A stretch of DNA of 28,765 nucleotides from Burkholderiaceae bacterium (GCA_947374315.1 CANCBK010000017.1:1-28765), one strand, 5' to 3'. Shown: positions 8,525-17,865, counted from the stretch's first letter. The notes: generated from the sequence alone by a model not told the origin. Program-made: numbers and translations.

Positions 8525-9555
8525 GTCTTTAGATTCTCTGCGTTCTTCATATTGACTGCTAATTGATAGGCCAGCCGTAAGGCCTCTAACATGCTGCCAG
8601 AATCCGCCAGCCCTTTGCCAGCAATATTCAGCGCAGTGCCATGATCTACCGAGGTCCGAATAATAGGCAAACCGAGAGTAACGTTCACACCACCACCAAA
8701 GCTCACAAACTTGAATGGGGCTAAACCTTGATCGTGGTACATCGCGATAAATGCATCCACACCCTCTAAGGCACCAGCATCAAACATGGTGTCCCCTGGA
8801 TAAGGCCCGCTCACCAGAACTCCCAAGTTCTGAGCAGCCTGAATTGCCGGAGCTATCACCTCAATCTCTTCGCGACCCAAGTAGCCCGATTCACCTGCAT
8901 GCGGATTCAAGCCCGCCACTCTAATCGTGGGCTGAGTTATCCCGAACTTGGCCCGCAAATCTTGATCGACGATCTGAATCGTTTCCAGAATATGTTGGCG
9001 AGTTAAGGCATCGGGCACCTCTCTCAATGGTAGATGGGTGGTTACTAAAGCTACCCGTAGATCGCGATTTTTCTGAAGCCCTAACAAGCCTGCAGGCAAA
9101 GTCGCACATAACATCATCACTACATGTTCTTGATTGCAAAGTGTCGCAAGATATTCTGTATGACCCGTAAACAGCGAATCGCCTGAAATAACCCCATCAT
9201 TAATGACGCTTTTTTGCAAAGGGGCGGTCACCATGGCATCAAAGCGTCCGTCAAGACATCCCTTGCTTGCAACATCGAGGATATTCAAAACATATTGCGC
9301 ATTAGCCGGATTTAACTGCCCAGCTAACACCGGTACTGAAGCTGAAATTGACTCGATTTTCAGGCGAGTAGTTAACTCGGGAGGAATATCAGACGCTAAA
9401 AATAAGCTGGGATCACCAAGCAGCGTGATGGTAGCCGCAGACTGCTCTTTTAAAAAAGCAAGCGCAGCTGCGATAGAAACCTCTGGGCCAATACCTGCCG
9501 GCTCTCCAGAGCAGATGACCAGATTAACGAGGGCTGGATGCTGGATCATCTGCAT
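8521..9555 (-). CDS. pdxA: 4-hydroxythreonine-4-phosphate dehydrogenase
   Basis: 344 residues from the chosen start. PdxA oxidises 4-phosphohydroxy-L-threonine in the DXP-dependent pathway to pyridoxal phosphate. The three metal-binding histidines are visible: H132 in FTGHTEYLA, H174 in TTHLPLREV and H274 in AMYHDQGLAPFK; NPHAGE (218-223) is also conserved. The frame stays open to 9666, but the extra residues lie wholly within surA and resemble no PdxA N-terminus. ATG at 9553-9555, or at 9547-9549 two codons later, puts the conserved SGEPAGIGPE near residue 16. The gene overlaps surA by about 30 bases and rsmA by four. Confidence 0.95.
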   Translation of the reverse strand: MQMIQHPALVNLVICSGEPAGIGPEVSIAAALAFLKEQSAATITLLGDPSLFLASDIPPELTTRLKIESISASVPVLAGQLNPANAQYVLNILDVASKGCLDGRFDAMVTAPLQKSVINDGVISGDSLFTGHTEYLATLCNQEHVVMMLCATLPAGLLGLQKNRDLRVALVTTHLPLREVPDALTRQHILETIQIVDQDLRAKFGITQPTIRVAGLNPHAGESGYLGREEIEVIAPAIQAAQNLGVLVSGPYPGDTMFDAGALEGVDAFIAMYHDQGLAPFKFVSFGGGVNVTLGLPIIRTSVDHGTALNIAGKGLADSGSMLEALRLAYQLAVNMKNAENLKT

Positions 9556-10972
9556 TAATGATCTTGACCGTAGCGGTATCGCGTAGTTCGCGCAACCAAT
9601 CCTGATAAGCCTGCTCAAACTTCCGCTCACGAATCGCCGCACGGGCAAACTGACGTTGTTTTTCAATGGTCAACTGGGCCTCACGACGCTCCAGCACCTG
9701 AATTAAATGCCAGCCGAACTCAGTTTTTACTGGATTACTGACTTCACCAATTTGCAGGCGATTCATTGCCTGCTCGAACTCGGGAACTAAATCGCCAGGC
9801 CCCATCCACCCCAGATTCCCACCATTAGGAGCGGATCCATCTTCAGAATATTTTTTAGCCAACTCACCAAAATCAGCAGTCTTAGCGCGAACCTGATCAC
9901 GATAGCCTGAGAGACGCCTTTCAGCATCTTGATCAGTCAGTCCTGCGCGACTACGCAACAAAATATGGCGAGCTAAAGTTTGCGTCACCATAATGTTTTG
10001 CGGAGTGGATGGCGCGCTTTCTTGAGGTGCGGCCTGTTGCTGCTCGGGAGTGCTAGCCACTAGCGCACGACGATCCAGAACCTTTAAAACGTGATAACCA
10101 GCCGGACTCTTAACGACCGCGTTGGCAACCTGGCCACCACCCGTATTTCTTACGGCTTCATAAAATAATTGAGGCAAGCGATCAGGGGTCCGATAACCCA
10201 ACTCTTGAAACTTAATTTTTGGATTATCTTTCGCGGCCATTGCACCAAGCTGCAAGAAATCTACATCGCCATGCGCTTCCCGCAATAGTGACTCCGCTTT
10301 TTTCTTTGCCTCAGCCTGAGCGCCGGCACCTGCGGCTGCATCAGCCGGAATAAAAATCTGCGCCACATCTATTTCTTCTGGAGCGCCTTTTGCAGCAGGC
10401 GTAGAACGGACTAGGGCCCCACCAGATACCGCACGATTTCGATCGGCAATGAAATTATCAATTTCCGCATCAGAAATCTTCACCTTACCTTCAACCTCAC
10501 GCTCACGGTAGCGACTTATAACTACATCGTCACGCAACATTTGACGATAACGCTCATAGCTGCTACCGGTAGCTTCAATCTTTACCTTCAACTCGGCTAG
10601 CGTTAACTTATTCTTAGCCGCGATATCAGCAATAATCTTATCGAGCTCTTTATTGGTAACCACAACACCCTCTTGTTCAGCATTTTGCAGCTGAATTTTT
10701 TCGATGATGAGACGTTCAAGAACTGTCTTACGTAAAGTGGCTGCATCAGGCAGTTTCGTTCCCTGCTTTTGTAGAGCAGCAATACGATCATCAATTTCTT
10801 TGCGAGTCACGAAACTCGTATTGACCACTGCAGCAACACCGTCAATATTACGAATTTTGCTATCTGTGGAAGTTTTTGAGCTATCTTGCGCAAAAACACA
10901 TTGAGACAGTAAGGCAGCACCAGCCAATATCGTGGCTGCAAGAGCTTGAATAAATCGATTCCTACGCATCAT
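9524..10972 (-). CDS. surA: Periplasmic chaperone and peptidyl-prolyl isomerase SurA
   Basis: 482 residues with a Sec signal peptide ending near VFA-Q (28/29). SurA escorts unfolded outer-membrane proteins, including LptD, to the BAM complex. After the signal come the N-terminal chaperone region (about 40-190), a divergent first parvulin domain (about 200-310), a Gln/Pro/Ala-rich linker (EQQQAAPQESAPSTPQ) and a well-kept second parvulin domain (ARHILLRSRAGL to FGWHLIQVLERRE). A C-terminal helix follows. Two ATG codons stand in tandem; the first overlaps the lptD stop as ATGA. Linkage to its client lptD is conserved widely in proteobacteria. Confidence 0.96.
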   Translation of the reverse strand: MMRRNRFIQALAATILAGAALLSQCVFAQDSSKTSTDSKIRNIDGVAAVVNTSFVTRKEIDDRIAALQKQGTKLPDAATLRKTVLERLIIEKIQLQNAEQEGVVVTNKELDKIIADIAAKNKLTLAELKVKIEATGSSYERYRQMLRDDVVISRYREREVEGKVKISDAEIDNFIADRNRAVSGGALVRSTPAAKGAPEEIDVAQIFIPADAAAGAGAQAEAKKKAESLLREAHGDVDFLQLGAMAAKDNPKIKFQELGYRTPDRLPQLFYEAVRNTGGGQVANAVVKSPAGYHVLKVLDRRALVASTPEQQQAAPQESAPSTPQNIMVTQTLARHILLRSRAGLTDQDAERRLSGYRDQVRAKTADFGELAKKYSEDGSAPNGGNLGWMGPGDLVPEFEQAMNRLQIGEVSNPVKTEFGWHLIQVLERREAQLTIEKQRQFARAAIRERKFEQAYQDWLRELRDTATVKIINADDPASSPR

Positions 10973-13503
10973 TGATAGTTCTCATATATTGAAGGTGGTA
11001 TAGGCTTGGAGGTAGGCATATATCCAGGAACATTAAGCTTCATGATATCAACTGGATTGCTTCCTGCGCTACCAAAGCCCCTAAATTCTATTTGGAATAA
11101 AACTTGGGTGGTGGTTATTTGGGAGGTATTCACCATTTGAGAATAAGCCGCACGCAAGGTCCAACAATCTCGCATCCACTCTAGGGCCGCCAGCGTATTC
11201 AATGTTTTGGTGCTTAATGCGTCGTAACCCCAGCGACCCAAAACAGAAACTTCGCGAGTCAAAGGCCACTGACCGGAGATGTTGTATTGGTCGGTAGTCG
11301 TAGCTGCGGGGACAAAAGGCTGATTGTTTTGAATGGATGCTTGCGTAGGAGGTGTCCAGACGTTGCGATAGCCAAAGTTCAAACTCCTTCCAGGTGTTGG
11401 GCGCCAACTACCACCAACTGTTGTTTGAACCAAGCGATCTAACTGAGTGTTGTACTGCCCAAACATATCCGCACTAAAGTTGCCAAGTAAACGAACCGAA
11501 GCAGAGCCCAGGGTATCCGAATAAGTGGTGGGATTGGCGATAGTGCCATTGAGGCCAACCTTTTGCCCTGTGAAGGACTGGCGCTGAGCCAGGGTCACAC
11601 TGGCACGCTCAGCACCTGTACTTGCCTCAATCATGCGACTAGTCAAACCACCGGTTAATTTATTGTTATCAGCAACGCGGTCGTTACCGATGAAGGTGTT
11701 CTCACTAAAGATTTGGGTTACACCGAATCCTGCATCTGCCGTATCAAATAATGGCGTCTGAGCCTGACTTTGAAAGGGCGTATACACATAGAACGCTCGA
11801 GGCTCCATAGTCAGCAACATATCTCGCCCAAAGAAACCCTTTAATTCACTAGCCTCTCTTTCTAGTGCTAAGCCTGAATCTAGACTGAAAGTGGGGATCG
11901 TAAAGCCTTGGGCCACTGGCGCTCCCACTGAGTTAAACGGTGTGGCGTTATAAGTGTTCGACTGAAAACTGACCTTCGGAGTGATGTAGTACCCAGGTGT
12001 GATTTGAGGTAAAGCCATTGCACCTTTGATCACCGTTCGGTCCGCCTGGCTATATATGCCTGGGGCGGTTGCCGCTATGTTTCCGCCAATGTTGTAAGCA
12101 AAACGGGTGTAATCCGTTGAAAACGTCGTCACGGGGCCCGAAGGCAGCTCGACATACTTGCCACCAGCATCAGCAACGGTAGGGGTTAATCGGTTGTTAT
12201 AGGTGGCCGTGATGTTTGGCAAAATATTGTAAGGAGACTGTACGGTCACCGTTGGATCAGGCTGCAGGGTCTGAAAGGTCATCGCCCTTGCAGAAACATT
12301 CCAATTGCTCAAGCTTCCGGTCAAATTCTTGGTAGTACCGACCTCTTGGCGGAACTGACTTGTAACCGCACCAGCCATACTTTGAGAAAAGTCAGTAGGG
12401 TATAAGTTATCTGAAACCCGGGCCATATTGGCATAACCCGTCCACGCACCAGCAATGGGGATGCCACCCATTCCCAATAAATCACCGCTGAAGTTTTGCC
12501 TTTGCTGCCAGTCATAGCGCCAACGATCAGTACCAGTCTTCCGGTCATAAGGAAGATAGTCTCCGCCTAGGCTACCGGCATATTGTTGATCCAAGAATTG
12601 GTATTTAGCGCCCAACTGAACGCCGCGTTGACCCATCACTCGAGGCAACAACAACAAATCTCGGTTCGGGGCGATGTTGACGTAATACGGCTGGGTTACA
12701 TCAATACCATTATTGGAGTTGTAACCAGCCACTGGCGCCAATATTCCTGAGCGGCGTTGATTCGAGGTTGGCGCAGTGAAGTACGGTACATAAGCAATTG
12801 GGATATCGAAGAATCGCATGACTCCATTCGTGCCCACCATTTCTTTTTGCTCGTTATCAATCTCGAGCGTGCTCGCCGTGAAATACCAATCTAAGTTTTC
12901 CGGAGTGCAGGTGGTGTAGGTTGCTTTATCAAACACAAACACATCAGAGGTTTCAATCGTTAACTTATTTGCATTACCGCTAGCGCGATTATCGCGAAGC
13001 TCATAATTTGGGGCGTCCATCTCACCTTCACGCGCATCTACTTTGAAACGCGCCTTAGGCCCTTTGAAACTCGCATTCCCTTTTGAGAATTCTGTATTAC
13101 CCGTTAACTCCGCTACATCGGAATCGGGATCGTATTTAATTTCATCCGCCTTCATAACTGCGCCATTGCGTCGAATTTGCGCGCGGCCTTTTAAACGCAT
13201 TTCTCGATCAACCACTCCATCAATAGAATCACTGGAGGTAAAGGTCAATGCTTTGCCATCCTCAATTGGCTTGCCAACGCGCAACTGATCATCCAATTTC
13301 AGAATGGTGACCTCTCCACGATCCGGGATCAAAACTGAATTCGCGGAGCCACCTAAGGACTGTGCGGAAGGGGGTAAAGGAGCGGGGGCTTGAGCCGCCG
13401 CAAGAAAAGCAAATTGCGACAATGCAACCCCCATCACTACGCGCAGGGTGCTAGTTAAAAAAAGAGGGGCGCAAAGGCCGGCGCGACGGCGATAATGACT
13501 CAT
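10969..13503 (-). CDS. lptD: LPS-assembly protein LptD
   Basis: 844 residues. LptD is the outer-membrane barrel that, with LptE, inserts LPS into the outer leaflet. A signal peptide ends near AAAQA (about 37). The periplasmic OstA-like jellyroll covers about 85-210 (MRLKGRAQI, DEIKYDPDSD, YTTCTPENLDWYF), then the barrel with RRSGILAPV and aromatic repeats. A tail of about 30 residues (NPVDIMKLNVPGY) follows the last strand. E. coli LptD has four cysteines forming two disulfides; here only C199 and C780 remain after the signal peptide (C11 is within it), so at most one such disulfide can form. The start is 33 bases from divergent amgK. Confidence 0.96.
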   Translation of the reverse strand: MSHYRRRAGLCAPLFLTSTLRVVMGVALSQFAFLAAAQAPAPLPPSAQSLGGSANSVLIPDRGEVTILKLDDQLRVGKPIEDGKALTFTSSDSIDGVVDREMRLKGRAQIRRNGAVMKADEIKYDPDSDVAELTGNTEFSKGNASFKGPKARFKVDAREGEMDAPNYELRDNRASGNANKLTIETSDVFVFDKATYTTCTPENLDWYFTASTLEIDNEQKEMVGTNGVMRFFDIPIAYVPYFTAPTSNQRRSGILAPVAGYNSNNGIDVTQPYYVNIAPNRDLLLLPRVMGQRGVQLGAKYQFLDQQYAGSLGGDYLPYDRKTGTDRWRYDWQQRQNFSGDLLGMGGIPIAGAWTGYANMARVSDNLYPTDFSQSMAGAVTSQFRQEVGTTKNLTGSLSNWNVSARAMTFQTLQPDPTVTVQSPYNILPNITATYNNRLTPTVADAGGKYVELPSGPVTTFSTDYTRFAYNIGGNIAATAPGIYSQADRTVIKGAMALPQITPGYYITPKVSFQSNTYNATPFNSVGAPVAQGFTIPTFSLDSGLALEREASELKGFFGRDMLLTMEPRAFYVYTPFQSQAQTPLFDTADAGFGVTQIFSENTFIGNDRVADNNKLTGGLTSRMIEASTGAERASVTLAQRQSFTGQKVGLNGTIANPTTYSDTLGSASVRLLGNFSADMFGQYNTQLDRLVQTTVGGSWRPTPGRSLNFGYRNVWTPPTQASIQNNQPFVPAATTTDQYNISGQWPLTREVSVLGRWGYDALSTKTLNTLAALEWMRDCWTLRAAYSQMVNTSQITTTQVLFQIEFRGFGSAGSNPVDIMKLNVPGYMPTSKPIPPSIYENYQ

Positions 13504-13519
13504 AGATCCAGACCCGCCT

Positions 13520-13526
13520 TATTATA
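13520..13526. promoter_or_regulatory. Shared -10 motif between divergent lptD and amgK
   Basis: TATTATA reads as TATAAT on the minus strand (13526 to 13521), a perfect -10 that would start lptD transcripts near 13514. On the plus strand TATTAT (13520-13525) matches the -10 at 5 of 6 and would start amgK transcripts about five bases before its ATG. No good -35 hexamer is visible in either direction. Confidence 0.4.
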
Positions 13527-13536
13527 CGAATCGACC

Positions 13537-14538
13537 ATGACCGACTCTCGCTTAGACACCCTCCGCAACTGGCTAAAAGGCCTTAAACCTAGCTGGCAAT
13601 TAGATCTCCCCACTTTGACTCCCGCCTCGGCAGATGCCAGCTTTCGGCGGTATTTCCGGATTGAGTCCAAAAACCCCGATTTTCCGACCTTGATCGTGAT
13701 GGATGCTCCTCCCCAGCATGAGCCCTTAGATGCCTTTTTGAAGGTCGATTTATTGCTCGAAAATGCCGGTTTAAATGTGCCTAGAATTTTAGAAAAGAAC
13801 GTTGTAGATGGCTTTCTTTTGCTCAACGATTTAGGCAATAAAACCTACCTTGCAGAATTGAATAACGAAACGGCAGATCATCTTTATCAAGATGCCACGC
13901 ATGCTTTAGTGCAAATGCAATTGGCAAGCAAGCCGGATGTCTTGCCAAACTATGACGACGCATTGCTGCAACGTGAATTGGATTTATTTCCTGAGTGGTA
14001 TTTAAAAAAACACCTACAAATTGAATTAACGCAAGTTCAAGATTCTCAAATCAAGCAAGCGTTTGCGTTGATTATTCAAAACAATGTAGCGCAAGAAAAA
14101 GTCTATGTTCACCGTGATTACCATTCAAGAAATTTAATGGTGACTGAAAAAAATAATCCGGGAGTAATCGATTTCCAGGATGCGGTGTACGGCCCCATTA
14201 CTTACGACGCCTCCTCTCTTTGGCGCGATGCATATATTGCCTGGCCCGAAGAACGCGTCATTGATTGGGTGATTAAATTTTGGGAGGCTGGTCGTAAAAA
14301 TGGCTTACCAATGCCTCATGATTTTGGTCAGTTCTATCGTGACTTTGAGTGGATGGGCTTACAACGCCACCTCAAAGTCTTGGGTATCTTTGCAAGACTC
14401 CATCATCGTGATGGCAAGGATGGTTACCTCAAAGACATTCCATTGGTACTCCAGTATGCAATTGCCACTGCCAATCGTTACATCGAACTAAAGCCACTTG
14501 CACGCATTCTGGAATCGACTCGCCCTATAAGCGAATAA
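13537..14538 (+). CDS. amgK: N-acetylmuramate/N-acetylglucosamine 1-kinase AmgK
   Basis: 333 residues from the ATG at 13537. The frame opens 14 codons earlier, but that would overlap the lptD start. AmgK phosphorylates the anomeric hydroxyl of MurNAc (and GlcNAc) in the recycling route that bypasses de novo UDP-MurNAc synthesis and lowers fosfomycin sensitivity in Pseudomonas. The fold is APH-like: SADASFRRYFRI (31-42) in the nucleotide loop, HRDYHSRN (192-199, catalytic D194) and IDFQDAVYGP (211-220, metal-binding D212). murU follows after 13 bases, which supports AmgK over the generic aminoglycoside phosphotransferase label. It is not a resistance gene for aminoglycosides. Confidence 0.9.
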   Translation: MTDSRLDTLRNWLKGLKPSWQLDLPTLTPASADASFRRYFRIESKNPDFPTLIVMDAPPQHEPLDAFLKVDLLLENAGLNVPRILEKNVVDGFLLLNDLGNKTYLAELNNETADHLYQDATHALVQMQLASKPDVLPNYDDALLQRELDLFPEWYLKKHLQIELTQVQDSQIKQAFALIIQNNVAQEKVYVHRDYHSRNLMVTEKNNPGVIDFQDAVYGPITYDASSLWRDAYIAWPEERVIDWVIKFWEAGRKNGLPMPHDFGQFYRDFEWMGLQRHLKVLGIFARLHHRDGKDGYLKDIPLVLQYAIATANRYIELKPLARILESTRPISE

Positions 14539-14551
14539 CCAATAGATCATC

Positions 14552-15268
14552 ATGAGGAAGAGCGCCCTGATTCCCTGTTTTTTACTTGCTGCTGGCAGGG
14601 GTGAACGGATGCGACCCTTAACCGATGTGCTGCCAAAACCATTACTCACCATCAAAAATAAATCCTTGCTAGCCTGGCATTTGGAAGCATTAAGCAAGGC
14701 AGGCATTCAGGATGTAGTGATTAACCATGCCTGGCTGGGTCGGAAAATCGAAGCAGCTTTAGGTAATGGCAGTCAATTTAGCCTCAACATTACCTACTCC
14801 CCAGAAGCCAGCGCCCTAGAAACGGCCGGAGGCATTCGTAAAGCACTTCCCTTATTGAGTCCAAGCGACTATTTCTTGGTCATCAATGGTGATGTCTTTA
14901 GCCCCCATTTGCCGATTAAGCAGCTTTTAGACGAGGTTTCTCAGTTGCGGGGCTTGGAAAAACAGCCTTTGGCGCACTTATTAATGGTCCCAAATCCCAC
15001 TCAACATCCTGATGGGGACTTTTATCTACTGGGCTCCCAAGTGTCAGATAGTCCCTTGGATGGCGCTGAAAAGCTCACCTTTTCCGGAATTGGGCTCTAT
15101 CACCGTGACCTATTTAAAGATCTAGAGCTAGGTATACCCTCTAAATTAGCCCCCCTCCTCAGAAAGGCCATGGAGGAAAATAGAGTCACCGGTGAAAAAT
15201 ATTCCGGGTCATGGCACGATGTAGGTACACCCCAACGATTACAAGAGCTCAACGCAGCGAATGAATAA
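14552..15268 (+). CDS. murU: N-acetylmuramate alpha-1-phosphate uridylyltransferase MurU
   Basis: 238 residues of the nucleotidyltransferase (GT-A-like) fold. MurU joins UTP and MurNAc-1-phosphate to give UDP-MurNAc, the last step of the recycling route begun by AnmK and AmgK. The signature LAAGRGERMRPLT (12-24) with PKPLL (28-32) binds the nucleotide; NGDVFSP carries the metal-binding Asp. Short length without a C-terminal hexapeptide-repeat domain separates it from GlmU and glucose-1-phosphate thymidylyltransferases. Direct coupling to amgK fixes the assignment. Its stop overlaps pepP by eight bases. Confidence 0.9.
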   Translation: MRKSALIPCFLLAAGRGERMRPLTDVLPKPLLTIKNKSLLAWHLEALSKAGIQDVVINHAWLGRKIEAALGNGSQFSLNITYSPEASALETAGGIRKALPLLSPSDYFLVINGDVFSPHLPIKQLLDEVSQLRGLEKQPLAHLLMVPNPTQHPDGDFYLLGSQVSDSPLDGAEKLTFSGIGLYHRDLFKDLELGIPSKLAPLLRKAMEENRVTGEKYSGSWHDVGTPQRLQELNAANE

Positions 15269-16634
15269 ATCCAATATTTACCAACAACGCCGAATTGAAC
15301 TAGCAAAACTGATCTGCGCTAAAACTGGTGGCGGCATTGCCATCATTACTACGGCGCCTGAAACTGCCCGCAATCGGGATAGCGAATTCCCCTATCGTCA
15401 CGATAGTGATTTTTTCTACCTCACTGGCTTTGAGGAGCCAGGGGCAACATTGGTTCTGAAAATCGCAGGATCAAGCTCACAACCCCAACTGGAGTCCCAT
15501 CTTTTCTGCCGACCTAAAGATGCAGAGCGCGAGATTTGGGATGGCATTCGTTTGGGACCTGATGCCGCACCTGCGATCTTGGGCGTGGAATACGCCCATA
15601 GCAATCACGAACTTGATGGCAAGCTCAGTGAATTACTGGCCGATCAAGATGCTGTCTATATTCGCCTCGCGGAGAGCGCAGAAACCGATCGTCGCTTACG
15701 TCACTGGATGAAACAAGTACGGCAACAATCTCGCTCAGGCATTAATCCGCCTTCTGAGTTTCACGATGTTGAAAGCTTCATTCATGAAATGCGTTTATTT
15801 AAGGATGCACATGAAATTGACATCATGCGACGTGCCGCGGCAATTTCTGCGCGCGCCCATATCCGTGCCATGCAAATATGCAAACCAGGGATGCGTGAAT
15901 ACCATCTTGAAGCAGAATTACTCCATGAGTTCCGTCATAGCGGGGCGCAAAGTGTTGCTTACAATAGCATTGTTGCTGGCGGCGCAAACTCTTGCATCCT
16001 TCATTACCGCGCTGGCAATACCGAACTCCGCAGCGGTGAGCTTTGCTTGATAGATGCCGCCTGCGAACTAGATGGCTATGCATCGGATATCACGCGTACT
16101 TTCCCAGTCAATGGAAAATTTTCGGGTCCACAGCGTGCGTTGTATGACATCACGCTAGCCTCGCAAGAAGCGGCGATTGCAGCAACCAAACCTGGCAATA
16201 CATTCATGCAGCCGCATGAAGCGGCTTTAAAAGTATTGGCTCAAGGCCTATTGGATGAAAAACTCCTCAAGCTACCTGAATTAGGTTCGCTGGATAACGC
16301 CATCGAAACTGGTGCCTATCGTCGTTTTTATATGCACCGTACCTCGCATTGGCTGGGCATGGATGTGCATGACGTCGGCTCCTATCGTGAACCTCTGGGC
16401 ACAGCAAAAGATGTCTTAGAAGAAAAGCCATGGCGCATATTGAAGTCTGGCATGGTTCTTACCATCGAGCCGGGCTTATATGTTCGACCAGCAGATGATG
16501 TTGATGAGCGCTTCTGGAATATCGGCATCCGCATTGAAGATGATGCGGTAGTCAATGATTCAGGCTGTGAATTGATTTCTCGGGGCGTGCCAGTCAAGGC
16601 CGATGAAATCGAAGCGCTGATGAAAAACAATTAA
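15261..16634 (+). CDS. pepP: Xaa-Pro aminopeptidase (aminopeptidase P)
   Basis: 457 residues, close to E. coli PepP. It removes N-terminal residues that precede proline, using two metal ions in the cytoplasm. The N-terminal domain (about 1-175) includes RHDSDFFYLTGFEEPGA. The C-terminal pita-bread domain holds the metal ligands D265 and D276 (LIDAACELDGYASDITRTF), H363 (SHWLGMDVHD), E403 (TIEPGLYV) and E426 (IRIEDD). Overlap with murU suggests coupling. A ubiH-type gene follows, as in E. coli pepP-ubiH. Confidence 0.96.
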   Translation: MNKSNIYQQRRIELAKLICAKTGGGIAIITTAPETARNRDSEFPYRHDSDFFYLTGFEEPGATLVLKIAGSSSQPQLESHLFCRPKDAEREIWDGIRLGPDAAPAILGVEYAHSNHELDGKLSELLADQDAVYIRLAESAETDRRLRHWMKQVRQQSRSGINPPSEFHDVESFIHEMRLFKDAHEIDIMRRAAAISARAHIRAMQICKPGMREYHLEAELLHEFRHSGAQSVAYNSIVAGGANSCILHYRAGNTELRSGELCLIDAACELDGYASDITRTFPVNGKFSGPQRALYDITLASQEAAIAATKPGNTFMQPHEAALKVLAQGLLDEKLLKLPELGSLDNAIETGAYRRFYMHRTSHWLGMDVHDVGSYREPLGTAKDVLEEKPWRILKSGMVLTIEPGLYVRPADDVDERFWNIGIRIEDDAVVNDSGCELISRGVPVKADEIEALMKNN

Positions 16635-16669
16635 TACCCATACGAGCATCAGAGAACATATTGCAAAAA

Positions 16670-17827
16670 ATGAAAGTAAGTAGTTACGACATTTTGATTC
16701 AAGGGGGTGGGCCCGTTGGTTTGGCTTGTGCTGCTTGGTGCTTATGTAGATTTCCGGAGGCAAACATCGCACTGCTTGATCGCAATCCCGTGGATGATTC
16801 AGACTTAGCTACAGCCGACACTAGAGGTATTGCCTTATCTCACGGCAGTAAATTGCTCCTCGATACCATTCATGCCTGGCCCGCTGAATACGCTGACATT
16901 CATCGCGTACATGTCTCGCAAACAGGTCGCTTTGGTCGTGCACTCATGACTCGTGAAGAGCTAAAGCAAGATGCGCTAGGTCACATCATTCGCTACAGCG
17001 ATATTCATCTCGCGCTACGTAAAGCCTTAAGAGCAATTCAGAAGAATAGCCCTCACTTTGTTTGGAAACATCTTGATGCCAACTCCGACATTGAAAATAT
17101 TCAAGCCAAGTGTGTAGTTCATGCTGAGGGTGGTTTATTTAAAACTCAGGATTGGGTAGAGTCTGGCCGAGACTATGAGCAATCTGCTTTGGTTGGCTTG
17201 GTTGAAGTTGAGAATGCAGCACCCCATCAAGCGTGGGAGCGTTTTACCTCTGAAGGTCCATTGGCGGTTTTACCAAGTCACCATGGTCCGAACATTCTGA
17301 ATCTGGTTTGGTGTGGAGCTCCAAGCTCCTCACAAGCGCGCCTCGCTTTAAGTGATGCTGAATTTCTGAAAAGTTTGCAAGCTGAGTTTGGTTCGCGCAT
17401 TGGCCGGTTTCTAAAAATACAAGATCGCCGCCTCTATGAACTTGGACTCAATTACCGCAAAGCCATTACTCAGGGCAACGAAGTCTGGATTGGTAATGCC
17501 GCTCAAGCCTTGCATCCCGTTGCGGGGCAAGGTCTCAATCTAGGATTGAGAGATGCCTACCTCCTCTCAGAAAAACTCAGCGCACTTTTTTCTAAATCAG
17601 AAAATCAAAAAACTGCTGTAGCCATTGAAAAGACTTTGGAAGATTACGCACTCAGCCGCAAAGCAGATCGCACTGCCACTATCGGTCTGACAGACTTTAT
17701 GGCAAGAATCTTCACCTCTCATTTGCTTCCCATTGTGATTGGGCGAGGATTGGCTTTATCAGCCCTCCAGTGGCTTCCTCCAGTTAAAACAGCCTTAGCT
17801 CGCCAAATGATGTTTGGTAGGCGCTAA
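16670..17827 (+). CDS. ubiH: UbiH-type FAD-dependent monooxygenase (ubiquinone biosynthesis)
   Basis: 385 residues from the ATG; a TTG nine bases upstream with a weak AGAGA is an alternative. The UbiH/UbiF/Coq6 family hydroxylates the ubiquinone ring using FAD and NAD(P)H at the membrane. The dinucleotide motif IQGGGPVGLACAAW is at the N-terminus. The second FAD motif appears as GNAAQALHPVAGQGLNLGLRD, the family hallmark. Which ring position it hydroxylates cannot be settled from sequence, because betaproteobacteria carry various combinations of UbiH, UbiF, UbiL and UbiM. Placement after pepP favours UbiH. Confidence 0.85.
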   Translation: MKVSSYDILIQGGGPVGLACAAWCLCRFPEANIALLDRNPVDDSDLATADTRGIALSHGSKLLLDTIHAWPAEYADIHRVHVSQTGRFGRALMTREELKQDALGHIIRYSDIHLALRKALRAIQKNSPHFVWKHLDANSDIENIQAKCVVHAEGGLFKTQDWVESGRDYEQSALVGLVEVENAAPHQAWERFTSEGPLAVLPSHHGPNILNLVWCGAPSSSQARLALSDAEFLKSLQAEFGSRIGRFLKIQDRRLYELGLNYRKAITQGNEVWIGNAAQALHPVAGQGLNLGLRDAYLLSEKLSALFSKSENQKTAVAIEKTLEDYALSRKADRTATIGLTDFMARIFTSHLLPIVIGRGLALSALQWLPPVKTALARQMMFGRR

Positions 17828-17865
17828 GAGCCTGAAATAGCCTCTTAAATACAAGCCTTCTCCGT

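Noticed and set aside
9556..9666. N-terminal extension of pdxA upstream of the chosen ATG
   Set aside because: The extra 37 residues lie inside surA and do not resemble a PdxA N-terminus; they are basic and low in family signal.
13537..14538. Aminoglycoside resistance phosphotransferase
   Set aside because: The APH-like fold is shared, but coupling to murU and the sequence style point to AmgK, a sugar kinase.
15823..16083. Long open frames on the opposite strand or in other frames inside pepP, lptD, purH and others
   Set aside because: They lie within well-supported genes, lack domain character and look like codon-use shadows.
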